Of a DNA stretch of 64,000 nt, positions 1 to 6,850 are shown piece by piece (position 1 is the stretch's first letter; each line of letters starts with the position of its first letter). The DNA is from M30B80 sp965656935. Its GTDB lineage: Bacteria; Pseudomonadota; Alphaproteobacteria; Rhodobacterales; Rhodobacteraceae. The notes under the pieces were generated by a model. The model ran no database searches and was not told the origin of the DNA. It saw only the letters and a list, made by a program, of their open reading frames with translations. A program made the translations under genes and the position numbers. The stretch spans positions 62,001 through 126,000 of the forward strand of contig CBFHMG010000001.1 in the NCBI GenBank assembly GCA_965656935.1, given 5' to 3'.

Positions 1-944
1 CTTGTATCAAGGATATCGGTTATGAGCAGGATAAGTTCCATTGGAACACCTGCGAAGTTACCAACCTTCTGCATGAGCAATCGGCCCATATCGCCCAAGG
101 CGTGGATGCGGCTAGCGATAAAGATGAAGGGGCGGGTGACCAAGGGATCATGTTCGGTTTCGCAACTGACGAGACTGATGCCCTGATGCCTGCGCCGATC
201 CAGTATTCGCATGCGATCCTGCGCCGTTTGGCAGAAGTTCGGAAATCAGGTGCCGAGCCGACCCTCGGGCCTGATGCGAAATCACAGCTTTCGGTGCGCT
301 ATGAAAATGGCAAGCCTGTTGGTGTGACCTCGCTGGTTTTGTCGACACAGCATCTTGATCCTGCCATGACATCTGCCGATGTGCGCGCTGTGGTTGAGCC
401 TTACATCACCGAAGTCCTGCCCGAGGGCTGGCTGACTGCCGAGACCGAATGGCATGTGAATCCGACCGGTAAATTTGTAATCGGCGGCCCCGATGGGGAT
501 GCAGGCCTCACGGGTCGTAAGATCATCGTTGATACCTATGGTGGCGCGGCCCCGCATGGTGGTGGTGCCTTTTCGGGTAAAGACCCGACCAAGGTTGACC
601 GCTCGGCGGCTTATGCCGCGCGTTATCTGGCTAAGAACGTAGTTGCTGCTGGTATGGCCAGCCGCTGCACGATCCAGCTGTCTTATGCGATTGGTGTGTC
701 CAAGCCTTTGTCCATCTATGCCGATACGCATGGCACGGGCCAAGTTGATGAGGCTGCGATCGAGCGTGCTGTTGCGCAAGCGATGGATCTGACGCCACGC
801 GGTATCCGTCTGCATCTGGGCATGAACAAGCCGATCTATGCACGCACTGCAGCCTATGGCCATTTCGGGCGTGAGCCCGAGGCTGATGGCGGCTTCTCAT
901 GGGAAAAGACCGATCTGGTTGATGCCCTGAAAGCGGCTGTTTAA
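1..944 (+). CDS. metK: S-adenosylmethionine synthetase, C-terminal part (5' end outside window)
   Basis: Makes S-adenosylmethionine from methionine and ATP in the cytosol. The reading frame is open from the first base of the window (codons from position 3), so the gene starts upstream and about 313 of the usual ~390 residues are visible. Recognisable family blocks are GPDGDAGLTGRKIIVDTYGG, GGGAFSGKDPTKVDRSAAY and RYLAKNVVAA, which carry substrate and metal-binding residues. Stop TAA at 942-944, followed at once by a hairpin terminator. It lies directly ahead of trmB, whose tRNA methyltransferase product consumes SAM; this pairing is common in Rhodobacterales. Any SAM riboswitch would lie outside the window. 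Confidence 0.97.
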   Translation, partial: CIKDIGYEQDKFHWNTCEVTNLLHEQSAHIAQGVDAASDKDEGAGDQGIMFGFATDETDALMPAPIQYSHAILRRLAEVRKSGAEPTLGPDAKSQLSVRYENGKPVGVTSLVLSTQHLDPAMTSADVRAVVEPYITEVLPEGWLTAETEWHVNPTGKFVIGGPDGDAGLTGRKIIVDTYGGAAPHGGGAFSGKDPTKVDRSAAYAARYLAKNVVAAGMASRCTIQLSYAIGVSKPLSIYADTHGTGQVDEAAIERAVAQAMDLTPRGIRLHLGMNKPIYARTAAYGHFGREPEADGGFSWEKTDLVDALKAAV

Positions 945-970
945 GCGCGCTGTGATCTAGATAGACTCTA

Positions 971-998
971 AAGGCCCCGACATATCTGTTGGGGCCTT
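971..998 (+). terminator. Hairpin terminator of metK
   Basis: The arms AAGGCCCC (971-978) and GGGGCCTT (991-998) pair perfectly and extend inwards by the imperfect GACA/TGTT. It sits 27 bases after the metK stop and just before trmB. Stems with the same AAGGCCC/GGGGCCTT core follow rpsA and atpF. Confidence 0.7.
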
Positions 999-1008
999 AA
1001 CATTTGTG

Positions 1009-1707
1009 ATGAGCATGAAACGACCGCATCGAAATTTTTATGGACGCCGCAAGGGCAAACATCTGCGAGACAGCCAAGAGCTCTATCTGGAACAAGACCT
1101 TGCAGCTCTCTCGCCGGGCCTTGTGGATTGGGATGTGAATCCCGAGCGCCAACCGCTGCGCACGGATGAGATATTTGCTGGCAAGGATGTCTGGCTGGAG
1201 GTTGGTTTTGGCGGGGGTGAGCATATGGTTCATCAGGCCGAGCAAAACCCCGATATCGGGATCATCGGATGTGAGCCTTATATCAACGGCGTGGCGATGC
1301 TCTTGGGCAAGATCAGAACGGCGGGTGTCGAAAACCTGCGTGTCTATCCCGGAGATGTGCGGGACATGTTTGATGTTTTGCCTGATGCCTCGATCTCGAA
1401 AGCCTTCTTGCTCTATCCCGACCCTTGGCCAAAATCGCGCCACCATCGCCGTCGCTTTGTGACGCCTGAGCATCTTGAGCCGCTGAACCGCGTGCTCAAA
1501 CCCGGTGCGATTTTTCGCGTGGCCACGGATATTGCCGATTATGTCCGCCAGACGCTGGAAGAAGTGCCCAAACAGGGCTTTGAGTGGTTGGCTGAAGGAG
1601 CATCAGATTGGCGCGTGCCTTGGGATGACTGGATTTCGACCCGCTACGAGCAAAAGGCTTTGCGCGAAGGCCGCCCGCCTCATTATCTGACGTTCCGTAA
1701 ACGTTAA
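1009..1707 (+). CDS. trmB: tRNA (guanine-N7-)-methyltransferase
   Basis: Methylates G46 in the variable loop of tRNAs using SAM. The protein has about 232 residues, normal for TrmB. The N-terminus RPHRNFYGRRKGK, the SAM-site block LEVGFGGGEH, the GCEPY segment and the family signature LLYPDPWPKSRHHRRR are all present. Several starts are possible (GTG 1006, ATG 1009, ATG 1015) and none has a convincing Shine-Dalgarno, so the first ATG was taken. It follows metK, separated by a terminator hairpin, and is followed by a hairpin repeat. Confidence 0.95.
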   Translation: MSMKRPHRNFYGRRKGKHLRDSQELYLEQDLAALSPGLVDWDVNPERQPLRTDEIFAGKDVWLEVGFGGGEHMVHQAEQNPDIGIIGCEPYINGVAMLLGKIRTAGVENLRVYPGDVRDMFDVLPDASISKAFLLYPDPWPKSRHHRRRFVTPEHLEPLNRVLKPGAIFRVATDIADYVRQTLEEVPKQGFEWLAEGASDWRVPWDDWISTRYEQKALREGRPPHYLTFRKR

Positions 1708-1708
1708 A

Positions 1709-1773
1709 GGGGGGCTTGCTGCCCCCAATGGCCTTTGGCCATTTCCCCCGCTCGTATTTTTGGAAAGATGAAG
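1709..1773. repeat. Dispersed hairpin repeat, copy 1 (variant with two stems)
   Basis: It starts two bases after the trmB stop. First stem GGGGGC-TTGCT-GCCCCC (1710-1726), second stem AATGGCC-TTT-GGCCATT (1727-1743), then TCCCCCGCTCGTATTTTTGG and AAAGATGAAG. The tail (CCCCCG, GTATTTT, GAAAG, AAGATG) resembles the copies at 31336 and 53247. It probably acts as a transcription terminator or REP-like element at the 3' end of a gene. Confidence 0.6.
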
Positions 1774-1841
1774 TCAGGGGTGTGGACGGGATTGCCGCCG
1801 CGGTCTATCAGGCTGATGACGTTTAAATTGAGGAATATCGC

Positions 1842-3194
1842 ATGTCGTCCCATGGTGATCCTGTCCCGATGATCTCGCATAAATCTGGCCCATTGGCTGG
1901 GGTGGCCGAGGTTCCGGGTGACAAGTCGATCTCGCATCGCAGTTTGATTCTTGGCGCTATGGCTGTGGGTGAGACCAAGATCACAGGGCTGTTGGAAGGT
2001 CAGGATGTGCTTGATACGGCCAAGGCGATGCAGGCTTTTGGCGCGCAGGTCACACGGCATGAGGATGGCAGTTGGGCTGTGCAGGGCGTGGGTGTGGGCG
2101 GCTTTGCCGAGCCTGACAATGTGATTGATTGCGGCAATTCCGGAACAGGTGTGCGGTTGATTATGGGGGTGATGGCGACATCGCCGATCACCGTGACCTT
2201 CACGGGGGACGCCAGCTTGAACAAGCGTCCGATGGCGCGCGTGACCGACCCATTGGCTTTGTTCGGCACCCGATCCTACGGGCGCTCGGGCGGGCGTTTG
2301 CCGATGACACTTATCGGCGCGGCTGAGCCTGTGCCTGTGCGCTATGAGGTGCCTGTTCCCTCGGCTCAGGTGAAATCTGCGGTCTTGCTGGCGGGTTTGA
2401 ACGCGCCTGGTGAAACGGTGGTGATCGAAAAGGAAGCGACCCGCGATCATACCGAGCGGATGTTGGAGGGGTTTGGCGCCGAGATCAGCACGGAGGTGAC
2501 GCCTGAGGGGCGCGTGATTACCTTGAAGGGCCAGCCTGAATTGCAGGCCCAAACCATCATTGTTCCACGCGATCCTTCCTCGGCGGCCTTTCCTGTTTGT
2601 GCGGCCTTGATCGTGGAGGGCTCGGATGTCTTGGTGCCCAATATCGGCCTCAACCCGACCCGTGCGGGTTTGTTCGAGACCTTGATCGAGATGGGTGCTG
2701 ACCTGACCTATGAGAACCTGCGCAGCGAGGGGGGGGAGCCTGTTGCGGATTTGCGTGCCAGATATTCGCCTTTGATGAAGGGGATCGAAGTGCCGCCCGA
2801 GCGGGCCGCCTCGATGATTGACGAATACCCGATCCTGTCGGTCGTGGCGGCCAATGCCGAAGGGCAGACCATCATGCGTGGTGTGAAAGAGCTGCGCGTC
2901 AAGGAAAGTGACCGGATCGAGGCGATGGCCGTGGGGCTTCGCGCCAATGGCGTTGAGGTCGAGGATGGCCCTGACTGGTGGATCGTTCAGGGCAAGGGCG
3001 CGGGCCGCGTTCAGGGCGGGGCGGTTTGCGCGACCCATCTGGACCACCGCATTGCCATGTCTTTCCTATGCCTTGGCATGTCCACCAAGGAGCCCGTCCG
3101 CATTGATGATGGCGGCCCTATTGTCACCAGCTTCCCTATTTTCGAGCCTCTGATGTCGCAGCTTGGTGCGAAGGTCGAAAGAGGCGCTGCCTGA
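1842..3194 (+). CDS. aroA: 3-phosphoshikimate 1-carboxyvinyltransferase (EPSP synthase)
   Basis: Sixth step of the shikimate pathway: joins PEP and shikimate-3-phosphate. It has 450 residues. Clear blocks are PGDKSISHRS (K28, S29), the phosphate-binding NSGTGVR, PSAQVKSAVLLAGL, RDHTERML, SMIDEYPIL, ELRVKESDR and THLDHRIAMSFL. Overall it resembles the class II (CP4-like) enzymes. However, the residue equivalent to Ala100 of CP4 is Gly101 here (NSGTG), the ordinary glyphosate-sensitive residue. The start ATG 1842 has GAGGA about 10 bases upstream. The stop overlaps the ATG of the next gene by one base (TGATG), suggesting an aroA-GFA-cmk operon. Confidence 0.97.
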   Translation: MSSHGDPVPMISHKSGPLAGVAEVPGDKSISHRSLILGAMAVGETKITGLLEGQDVLDTAKAMQAFGAQVTRHEDGSWAVQGVGVGGFAEPDNVIDCGNSGTGVRLIMGVMATSPITVTFTGDASLNKRPMARVTDPLALFGTRSYGRSGGRLPMTLIGAAEPVPVRYEVPVPSAQVKSAVLLAGLNAPGETVVIEKEATRDHTERMLEGFGAEISTEVTPEGRVITLKGQPELQAQTIIVPRDPSSAAFPVCAALIVEGSDVLVPNIGLNPTRAGLFETLIEMGADLTYENLRSEGGEPVADLRARYSPLMKGIEVPPERAASMIDEYPILSVVAANAEGQTIMRGVKELRVKESDRIEAMAVGLRANGVEVEDGPDWWIVQGKGAGRVQGGAVCATHLDHRIAMSFLCLGMSTKEPVRIDDGGPIVTSFPIFEPLMSQLGAKVERGAA

Positions 3195-3604
3195 TGGGTG
3201 GGGCGACCGGCTCCTGCCTATGCGGCGCTATTCGCTATCGCGTCACAGGGGCTTTGCGGCCGGTGATTGCCTGCCATTGCGTGCAATGTCGCAAGACCAG
3301 CGGGCATTTCGTGGCGGCAACCTCGTGCAGGCGGGACGAGATGGCCATTGAGGGGAATGTGGCGTGGTACCGCTCCTCCGAGACGGCGCAGCGCGGGTTT
3401 TGCGGGGTTTGTGGATCAAGCCTGTTCTGGGATGGGCAGGGGGAGAACCTTTCGATCATGGCGGGGACGCTGGATAGCGAGACCGCGCTCAAGATTGCAG
3501 GCCATATTTTCTGCGCCGATAAAGGCAGCTATTATGACATCCTTGATGATGTCCCGACCGCGGATCAGGATGACCCGCAATTGACCACGCAGGTTTTACC
3601 ATGA
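3194..3604 (+). CDS. GFA / CENP-V-domain zinc protein
   Basis: A 136-residue protein of the GFA fold, named after the glutathione-dependent formaldehyde-activating enzyme; many members have no known substrate. Zinc-ligand motifs are visible: CLCG near residue 7, CHCVQC at about residues 28-33, and CGVCG near residue 72. It overlaps the aroA stop by one base and the cmk start by four (ATGA), so it is translated with both. Nothing in this neighbourhood points to formaldehyde or glutathione, so the catalytic role is open and only the fold is assigned with confidence. Confidence 0.8.
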   Translation: MGGATGSCLCGAIRYRVTGALRPVIACHCVQCRKTSGHFVAATSCRRDEMAIEGNVAWYRSSETAQRGFCGVCGSSLFWDGQGENLSIMAGTLDSETALKIAGHIFCADKGSYYDILDDVPTADQDDPQLTTQVLP

Positions 3605-4224
3605 GTTTTACCGTTGCCATTGATGGCCCTGCCGCTGCAGGCAAAGGCACGATCAGCCGTGCGGTCGCTTTGCATTTCGGCTTTGAACATCTTGATACTG
3701 GGCTGCTCTATCGGGCCGTGGGCAAGAAAGTTCTCGCAGGGCTGCCCGCCATTGAGGCCGCCACGACGCTAAGTGCCGATGATCTGGCCGAGCCTGAGAG
3801 TTTGCGAGGCCCTGATGTGGCGCAGGCGGCCTCTAAGGTTGCTGTCATTTCCGAAGTGCGTGCGGCTTTGGTCGATTTTCAACGCGCCTTTGCCATGCGC
3901 GCGGGCGGTGCTGTTTTGGACGGGCGGGATATCGGCACGGTGATCTGTGCGGATGCGCCTGTGAAACTCTTCGTGACGGCCAGTGCCGAAGTGCGGGCCG
4001 AGCGGCGCTATAAGGAATTGTTGGGCAACGGTCATGATGCCGTCTTCGAGACGGTGCTTGCCGATGTCCGCGAACGCGACGCGCGCGATATGGAGCGTAG
4101 CGAAGCGCCGCTGAAGCCCGCCGAGGATGCCGTGTTGATCGACACCTCGACCTTGAGCATCGAGCAGGCCGTGGCCCAAGCCGTGGCAGTGGTGGCCGAG
4201 AGGCACGCGGCAGGGCAAGGCTAG
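3601..4224 (+). CDS. cmk: Cytidylate kinase
   Basis: Phosphorylates CMP and dCMP with ATP. It has 207 residues with the P-loop GPAAAGKGTISR at residues 9-20, the LDTGLLYRAVG substrate segment, LDGRDIGTVICADAPVKLFVTA (the NMP-binding DGRDIGT core) and the RERDARDMERS lid region. The ATG overlaps the stop of the GFA gene (ATGA). rpsA follows after a 200-base leader; a cmk-rpsA order is widespread in proteobacteria. It is separated from rpsA by a terminator-like hairpin. Confidence 0.95.
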   Translation: MSFTVAIDGPAAAGKGTISRAVALHFGFEHLDTGLLYRAVGKKVLAGLPAIEAATTLSADDLAEPESLRGPDVAQAASKVAVISEVRAALVDFQRAFAMRAGGAVLDGRDIGTVICADAPVKLFVTASAEVRAERRYKELLGNGHDAVFETVLADVRERDARDMERSEAPLKPAEDAVLIDTSTLSIEQAVAQAVAVVAERHAAGQG

Positions 4225-4314
4225 CCCCCGCGAATCCCCTTGCTCTGTTGAGGAAACTGGGCTAAACGCGCCCTGTCTAAGGCGGGGAAACACCCGTGGA
4301 CGCAGTATCGAGCA

Positions 4315-4344
4315 GGGTCGGAAACCTCCGGCCCTCTTTGTTTT
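4315..4344 (+). terminator. Terminator or attenuator in the cmk-rpsA interval
   Basis: GGGTCGGA (4315-4322), loop AACC, TCCGGCCC (4327-4334), pairing over 8 bp with one G-U, followed by TCTTTGTTTT. This is the shape of an intrinsic terminator. It could end the aroA-cmk transcript or act as an attenuator within the rpsA leader, about 80 bases before the rpsA start. Confidence 0.55.
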
Positions 4345-4424
4345 GCGTCGCAAGACTTCACACAAAGACCAGCGGAGACAACCGCTTGGCCCGAATAAAC
4401 GTTTGTAAAGGAACTGAAACTTAT

Positions 4425-6104
4425 ATGTGCGCTAAAGCAACCATGGAGGAATTCGAAGCCCTCCTGAATGAAAGCTTCGAAATCGACACGCCCGATGAGG
4501 GCTCTGTTGTCAAAGGCAAGGTTATCGCGATTGAAGCGGGCCAAGCCATCATCGATGTCGGCTACAAAATGGAAGGCCGGATCGACCTTAAAGAATTCGC
4601 TAATCCTGGTGAAGCACCTGAAATCGCAGTTGGCGACGAAGTCGAAGTGTATCTTCGCAATGTCGAAAACGCGCGTGGTGAAGCCGTGCTTAGCCGCGAG
4701 ATGGCCCGCCGCGAAGCCGCGTGGGACCGCCTGGAGAAAGCCTATGCCGCTGAAGAGCGCGTTGATGGTGCAATCTTCGGTCGCGTAAAAGGTGGTTTCA
4801 CCGTCGATCTTGGTGGCGCTGTGGCCTTCTTGCCTGGCAGCCAAGTTGACGTGCGCCCCGTGCGTGACGCAGGCCCATTGATGGGTCTCAAGCAGCCGTT
4901 CCAGATCCTCAAGATGGACCGTCGTCGTGGCAATATCGTTGTCTCGCGTCGCGCAATCCTTGAAGAGTCCCGCGCCGAGCAGCGTGCCGAAGTTATCGGC
5001 AAGCTGGCCGAAGGCGATGTGGTGGATGGTGTCGTCAAGAACATCACCGAATATGGTGCCTTCGTGGACCTTGGTGGTGTCGACGGCCTTCTGCACGTCA
5101 CCGACATGGCATGGCGCCGTGTGAACGACCCGAAAGAAGTCCTGACCATTGGCGAAACCGTCAAAGTGCAGGTCATCAAGGTCAACAAAGATACCCACCG
5201 TATCAGCCTTGGCATGAAGCAGCTGCAGGCCGATCCTTGGGATTCCGTGGAAACCAAGTATCCGCTTGAATCGAACCACACTGGTCGCGTGACAAACATC
5301 ACCGATTACGGTGCATTCGTTGAGCTGGAGCCTGGTGTTGAAGGTCTGGTCCACGTCTCCGAGATGTCTTGGACCAAGAAGAACGTTCATCCCGGCAAGA
5401 TCGTGTCGACCTCGCAAGAAGTCGAAGTCATGGTCCTCGAGATCGACACCACGAAGCGCCGCGTTTCGCTTGGCCTCAAGCAGACCATGCGCAACCCATG
5501 GGAAGTCTTCGCGGAAACGCATCCCGTTAACACGCCTGTCGAAGGCGAGATCAAGAACATCACCGAATTCGGTCTGTTTGTTGGCCTCGACAACGACATC
5601 GACGGCATGGTTCACCTGTCGGATCTGACATGGGAAGGCCGTGGCGAAGACGTGATCGGCGAGTTCCGCAAGGGCGATATGGTCAAAGCGGTTGTCACCG
5701 AAGTGGATGTCGAGAAGGAGCGTATCTCGCTCTCGATCAAAGCCATTGACGGCGATCCGTTCCCTGGTGCCGTTGACGGCGTCAAGCGCGGCTCGATCAT
5801 CACTGTTGAAGTCACTGCGATCGAAGATGGCGGTATCGAGGTTGAGTATGAAGGCATGAAATCCTTCATCCGTCGCTCGGACCTCAGCCGTGACCGTGCC
5901 GAGCAGCGCCCTGAGCGCTTTGGCGTGGGCAACAAGATCGACGTTCGTGTGACCAATGTTGACAGCAAGACCCGCAAGCTGGGTCTGTCGATCAAGGCAC
6001 GTGAGATCGCGGAAGAGAAGGAAGCAGTTGAGCAGTATGGCTCCTCTGACTCCGGCGCGTCGCTCGGTGATATCTTGGGCGCAGCCCTCAAGAAAGACGA
6101 GTAA
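4425..6104 (+). CDS. rpsA: 30S ribosomal protein S1
   Basis: S1 binds mRNA at the platform of the small ribosomal subunit and helps initiation. The start was placed at ATG 4425 (MCAKATMEEFEALL), giving 559 residues, the usual alphaproteobacterial length; upstream in-frame codons do not resemble the family. Six S1/OB-fold repeats follow one another, the later ones showing the typical ITEYGAFVDLGGVDGLLHVT, ITDYGAFVELEPGVEGLVHV and ITEFGLFVGL motifs. A TAAAGGAA stretch precedes the start by some 10 bases. The 200-base leader contains a terminator-like hairpin; S1 is autoregulated in other bacteria, and that may apply here. A strong terminator follows the stop. Confidence 0.97.
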   Translation: MCAKATMEEFEALLNESFEIDTPDEGSVVKGKVIAIEAGQAIIDVGYKMEGRIDLKEFANPGEAPEIAVGDEVEVYLRNVENARGEAVLSREMARREAAWDRLEKAYAAEERVDGAIFGRVKGGFTVDLGGAVAFLPGSQVDVRPVRDAGPLMGLKQPFQILKMDRRRGNIVVSRRAILEESRAEQRAEVIGKLAEGDVVDGVVKNITEYGAFVDLGGVDGLLHVTDMAWRRVNDPKEVLTIGETVKVQVIKVNKDTHRISLGMKQLQADPWDSVETKYPLESNHTGRVTNITDYGAFVELEPGVEGLVHVSEMSWTKKNVHPGKIVSTSQEVEVMVLEIDTTKRRVSLGLKQTMRNPWEVFAETHPVNTPVEGEIKNITEFGLFVGLDNDIDGMVHLSDLTWEGRGEDVIGEFRKGDMVKAVVTEVDVEKERISLSIKAIDGDPFPGAVDGVKRGSIITVEVTAIEDGGIEVEYEGMKSFIRRSDLSRDRAEQRPERFGVGNKIDVRVTNVDSKTRKLGLSIKAREIAEEKEAVEQYGSSDSGASLGDILGAALKKDE

Positions 6105-6126
6105 TCGTTCTTCAAATAAGTTTTGG

Positions 6127-6155
6127 AAAGGCCCTGCTGAAGCGGGGCCTTTTCT
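6127..6155 (+). terminator. Intrinsic terminator of rpsA
   Basis: AAGGCCCTGC, loop TGAA, GCGGGGCCTT, ten base pairs with one G-U, followed by TTCTTTT. It lies 23 bases after the rpsA stop. Confidence 0.85.
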
Positions 6156-6233
6156 TTTGAGCATATCGCTCGCCCATGTTTTGGACATGCTGCCGCAGGG
6201 GGCTTCCCCTTTCTACTTCCAGGTTATATGTAA

Positions 6234-6251
6234 TTTCAGAAATTACTGAAA
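6234..6251. promoter_or_regulatory. Inverted repeat ahead of the GbsR/MarR gene (candidate operator)
   Basis: TTTCAG (6234-6239), spacer AAATTA, CTGAAA (6246-6251): a perfect 6-bp dyad in an AT-rich stretch 20 bases before the regulator start. MarR-fold regulators commonly bind such dyads near their own promoters. The operator role is inferred from position. Confidence 0.4.
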
Positions 6252-6271
6252 ATTTGGAAATAGTGGCAAAC

Positions 6272-6835
6272 ATGACCTTAACTCCGCTTCAGCAGGAATT
6301 CGTTCTCCATTTTGGCGAAATGGGCAGCCGTTGGGGGATCAACCGCACGGTTGGCCAGATTTATGCGCTGCTTTTTATCTCGGCTGACCCCCTGAATGCT
6401 GATCAGATCACCTCTGGCTTGGGCATCTCCCGCTCCAATACTAGTATGGGTTTGAAAGAGTTGCAGGCATGGAACCTCGTGCGGCTGCGCCATATCCAAG
6501 GCGAGCGGAAGGACCATTTCACCACCCCCGATGATCTGTGGGAAATCGTTCGCATCCTCGTGGAGGAGCGCAAAAAGCGCGAGATCGACCCCACGCTGAC
6601 CAAGCTGCGCGAGTTAGAGATGAATGGCCCGATGGGTGATGATTACGCCGAGGCGCGGATATCGGAGCTGCGCGAACTCATCGAAATGCTGACGGGCTTT
6701 TATGACGAGATGGAGAAGCTCGAAACCGACCGCCTGATCCAATTGCTGACCTTAGGCAACAAGCTTCGCAATTTTCTGGCCAAGGGGCGGGATTTGAACC
6801 CGTTTCTCAGCGCCAAAACCAAATCTGCCAAATAG
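6272..6835 (+). CDS. GbsR/MarR-family transcriptional regulator
   Basis: A 187-residue DNA-binding protein with a winged helix. The start at ATG 6272 (MTLTPLQQEFVLHFGEMGSRWG) matches the conserved N-terminus of the GbsR branch; upstream in-frame residues look non-coding. The recognition helix lies in the ADQITSGLGISRSNTSMGLKEL part, and a charged, probably coiled dimerisation tail follows. It ends 15 bases before the start of the bd oxidase gene on the same strand, so it is likely cotranscribed with, and may control, cydAB. A palindrome upstream may be its own operator. The signal sensed is unknown. Confidence 0.85.
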   Translation: MTLTPLQQEFVLHFGEMGSRWGINRTVGQIYALLFISADPLNADQITSGLGISRSNTSMGLKELQAWNLVRLRHIQGERKDHFTTPDDLWEIVRILVEERKKREIDPTLTKLRELEMNGPMGDDYAEARISELRELIEMLTGFYDEMEKLETDRLIQLLTLGNKLRNFLAKGRDLNPFLSAKTKSAK

Positions 6836-6850
6836 AGGAAGGATTGATCC

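Noticed and set aside
3194..3604. Linking the GFA protein to formaldehyde made by the DgcA-like demethylase
   Set aside because: The two are 28 kb apart in separate operons, and the GFA family name is not proof of formaldehyde chemistry.
4221..6188. 655-codon open frame on the minus strand opposite rpsA
   Set aside because: It mirrors the codon pattern of rpsA exactly, shows no domain and would overlap an essential gene over its full length; it is a shadow frame of a GC-biased gene.
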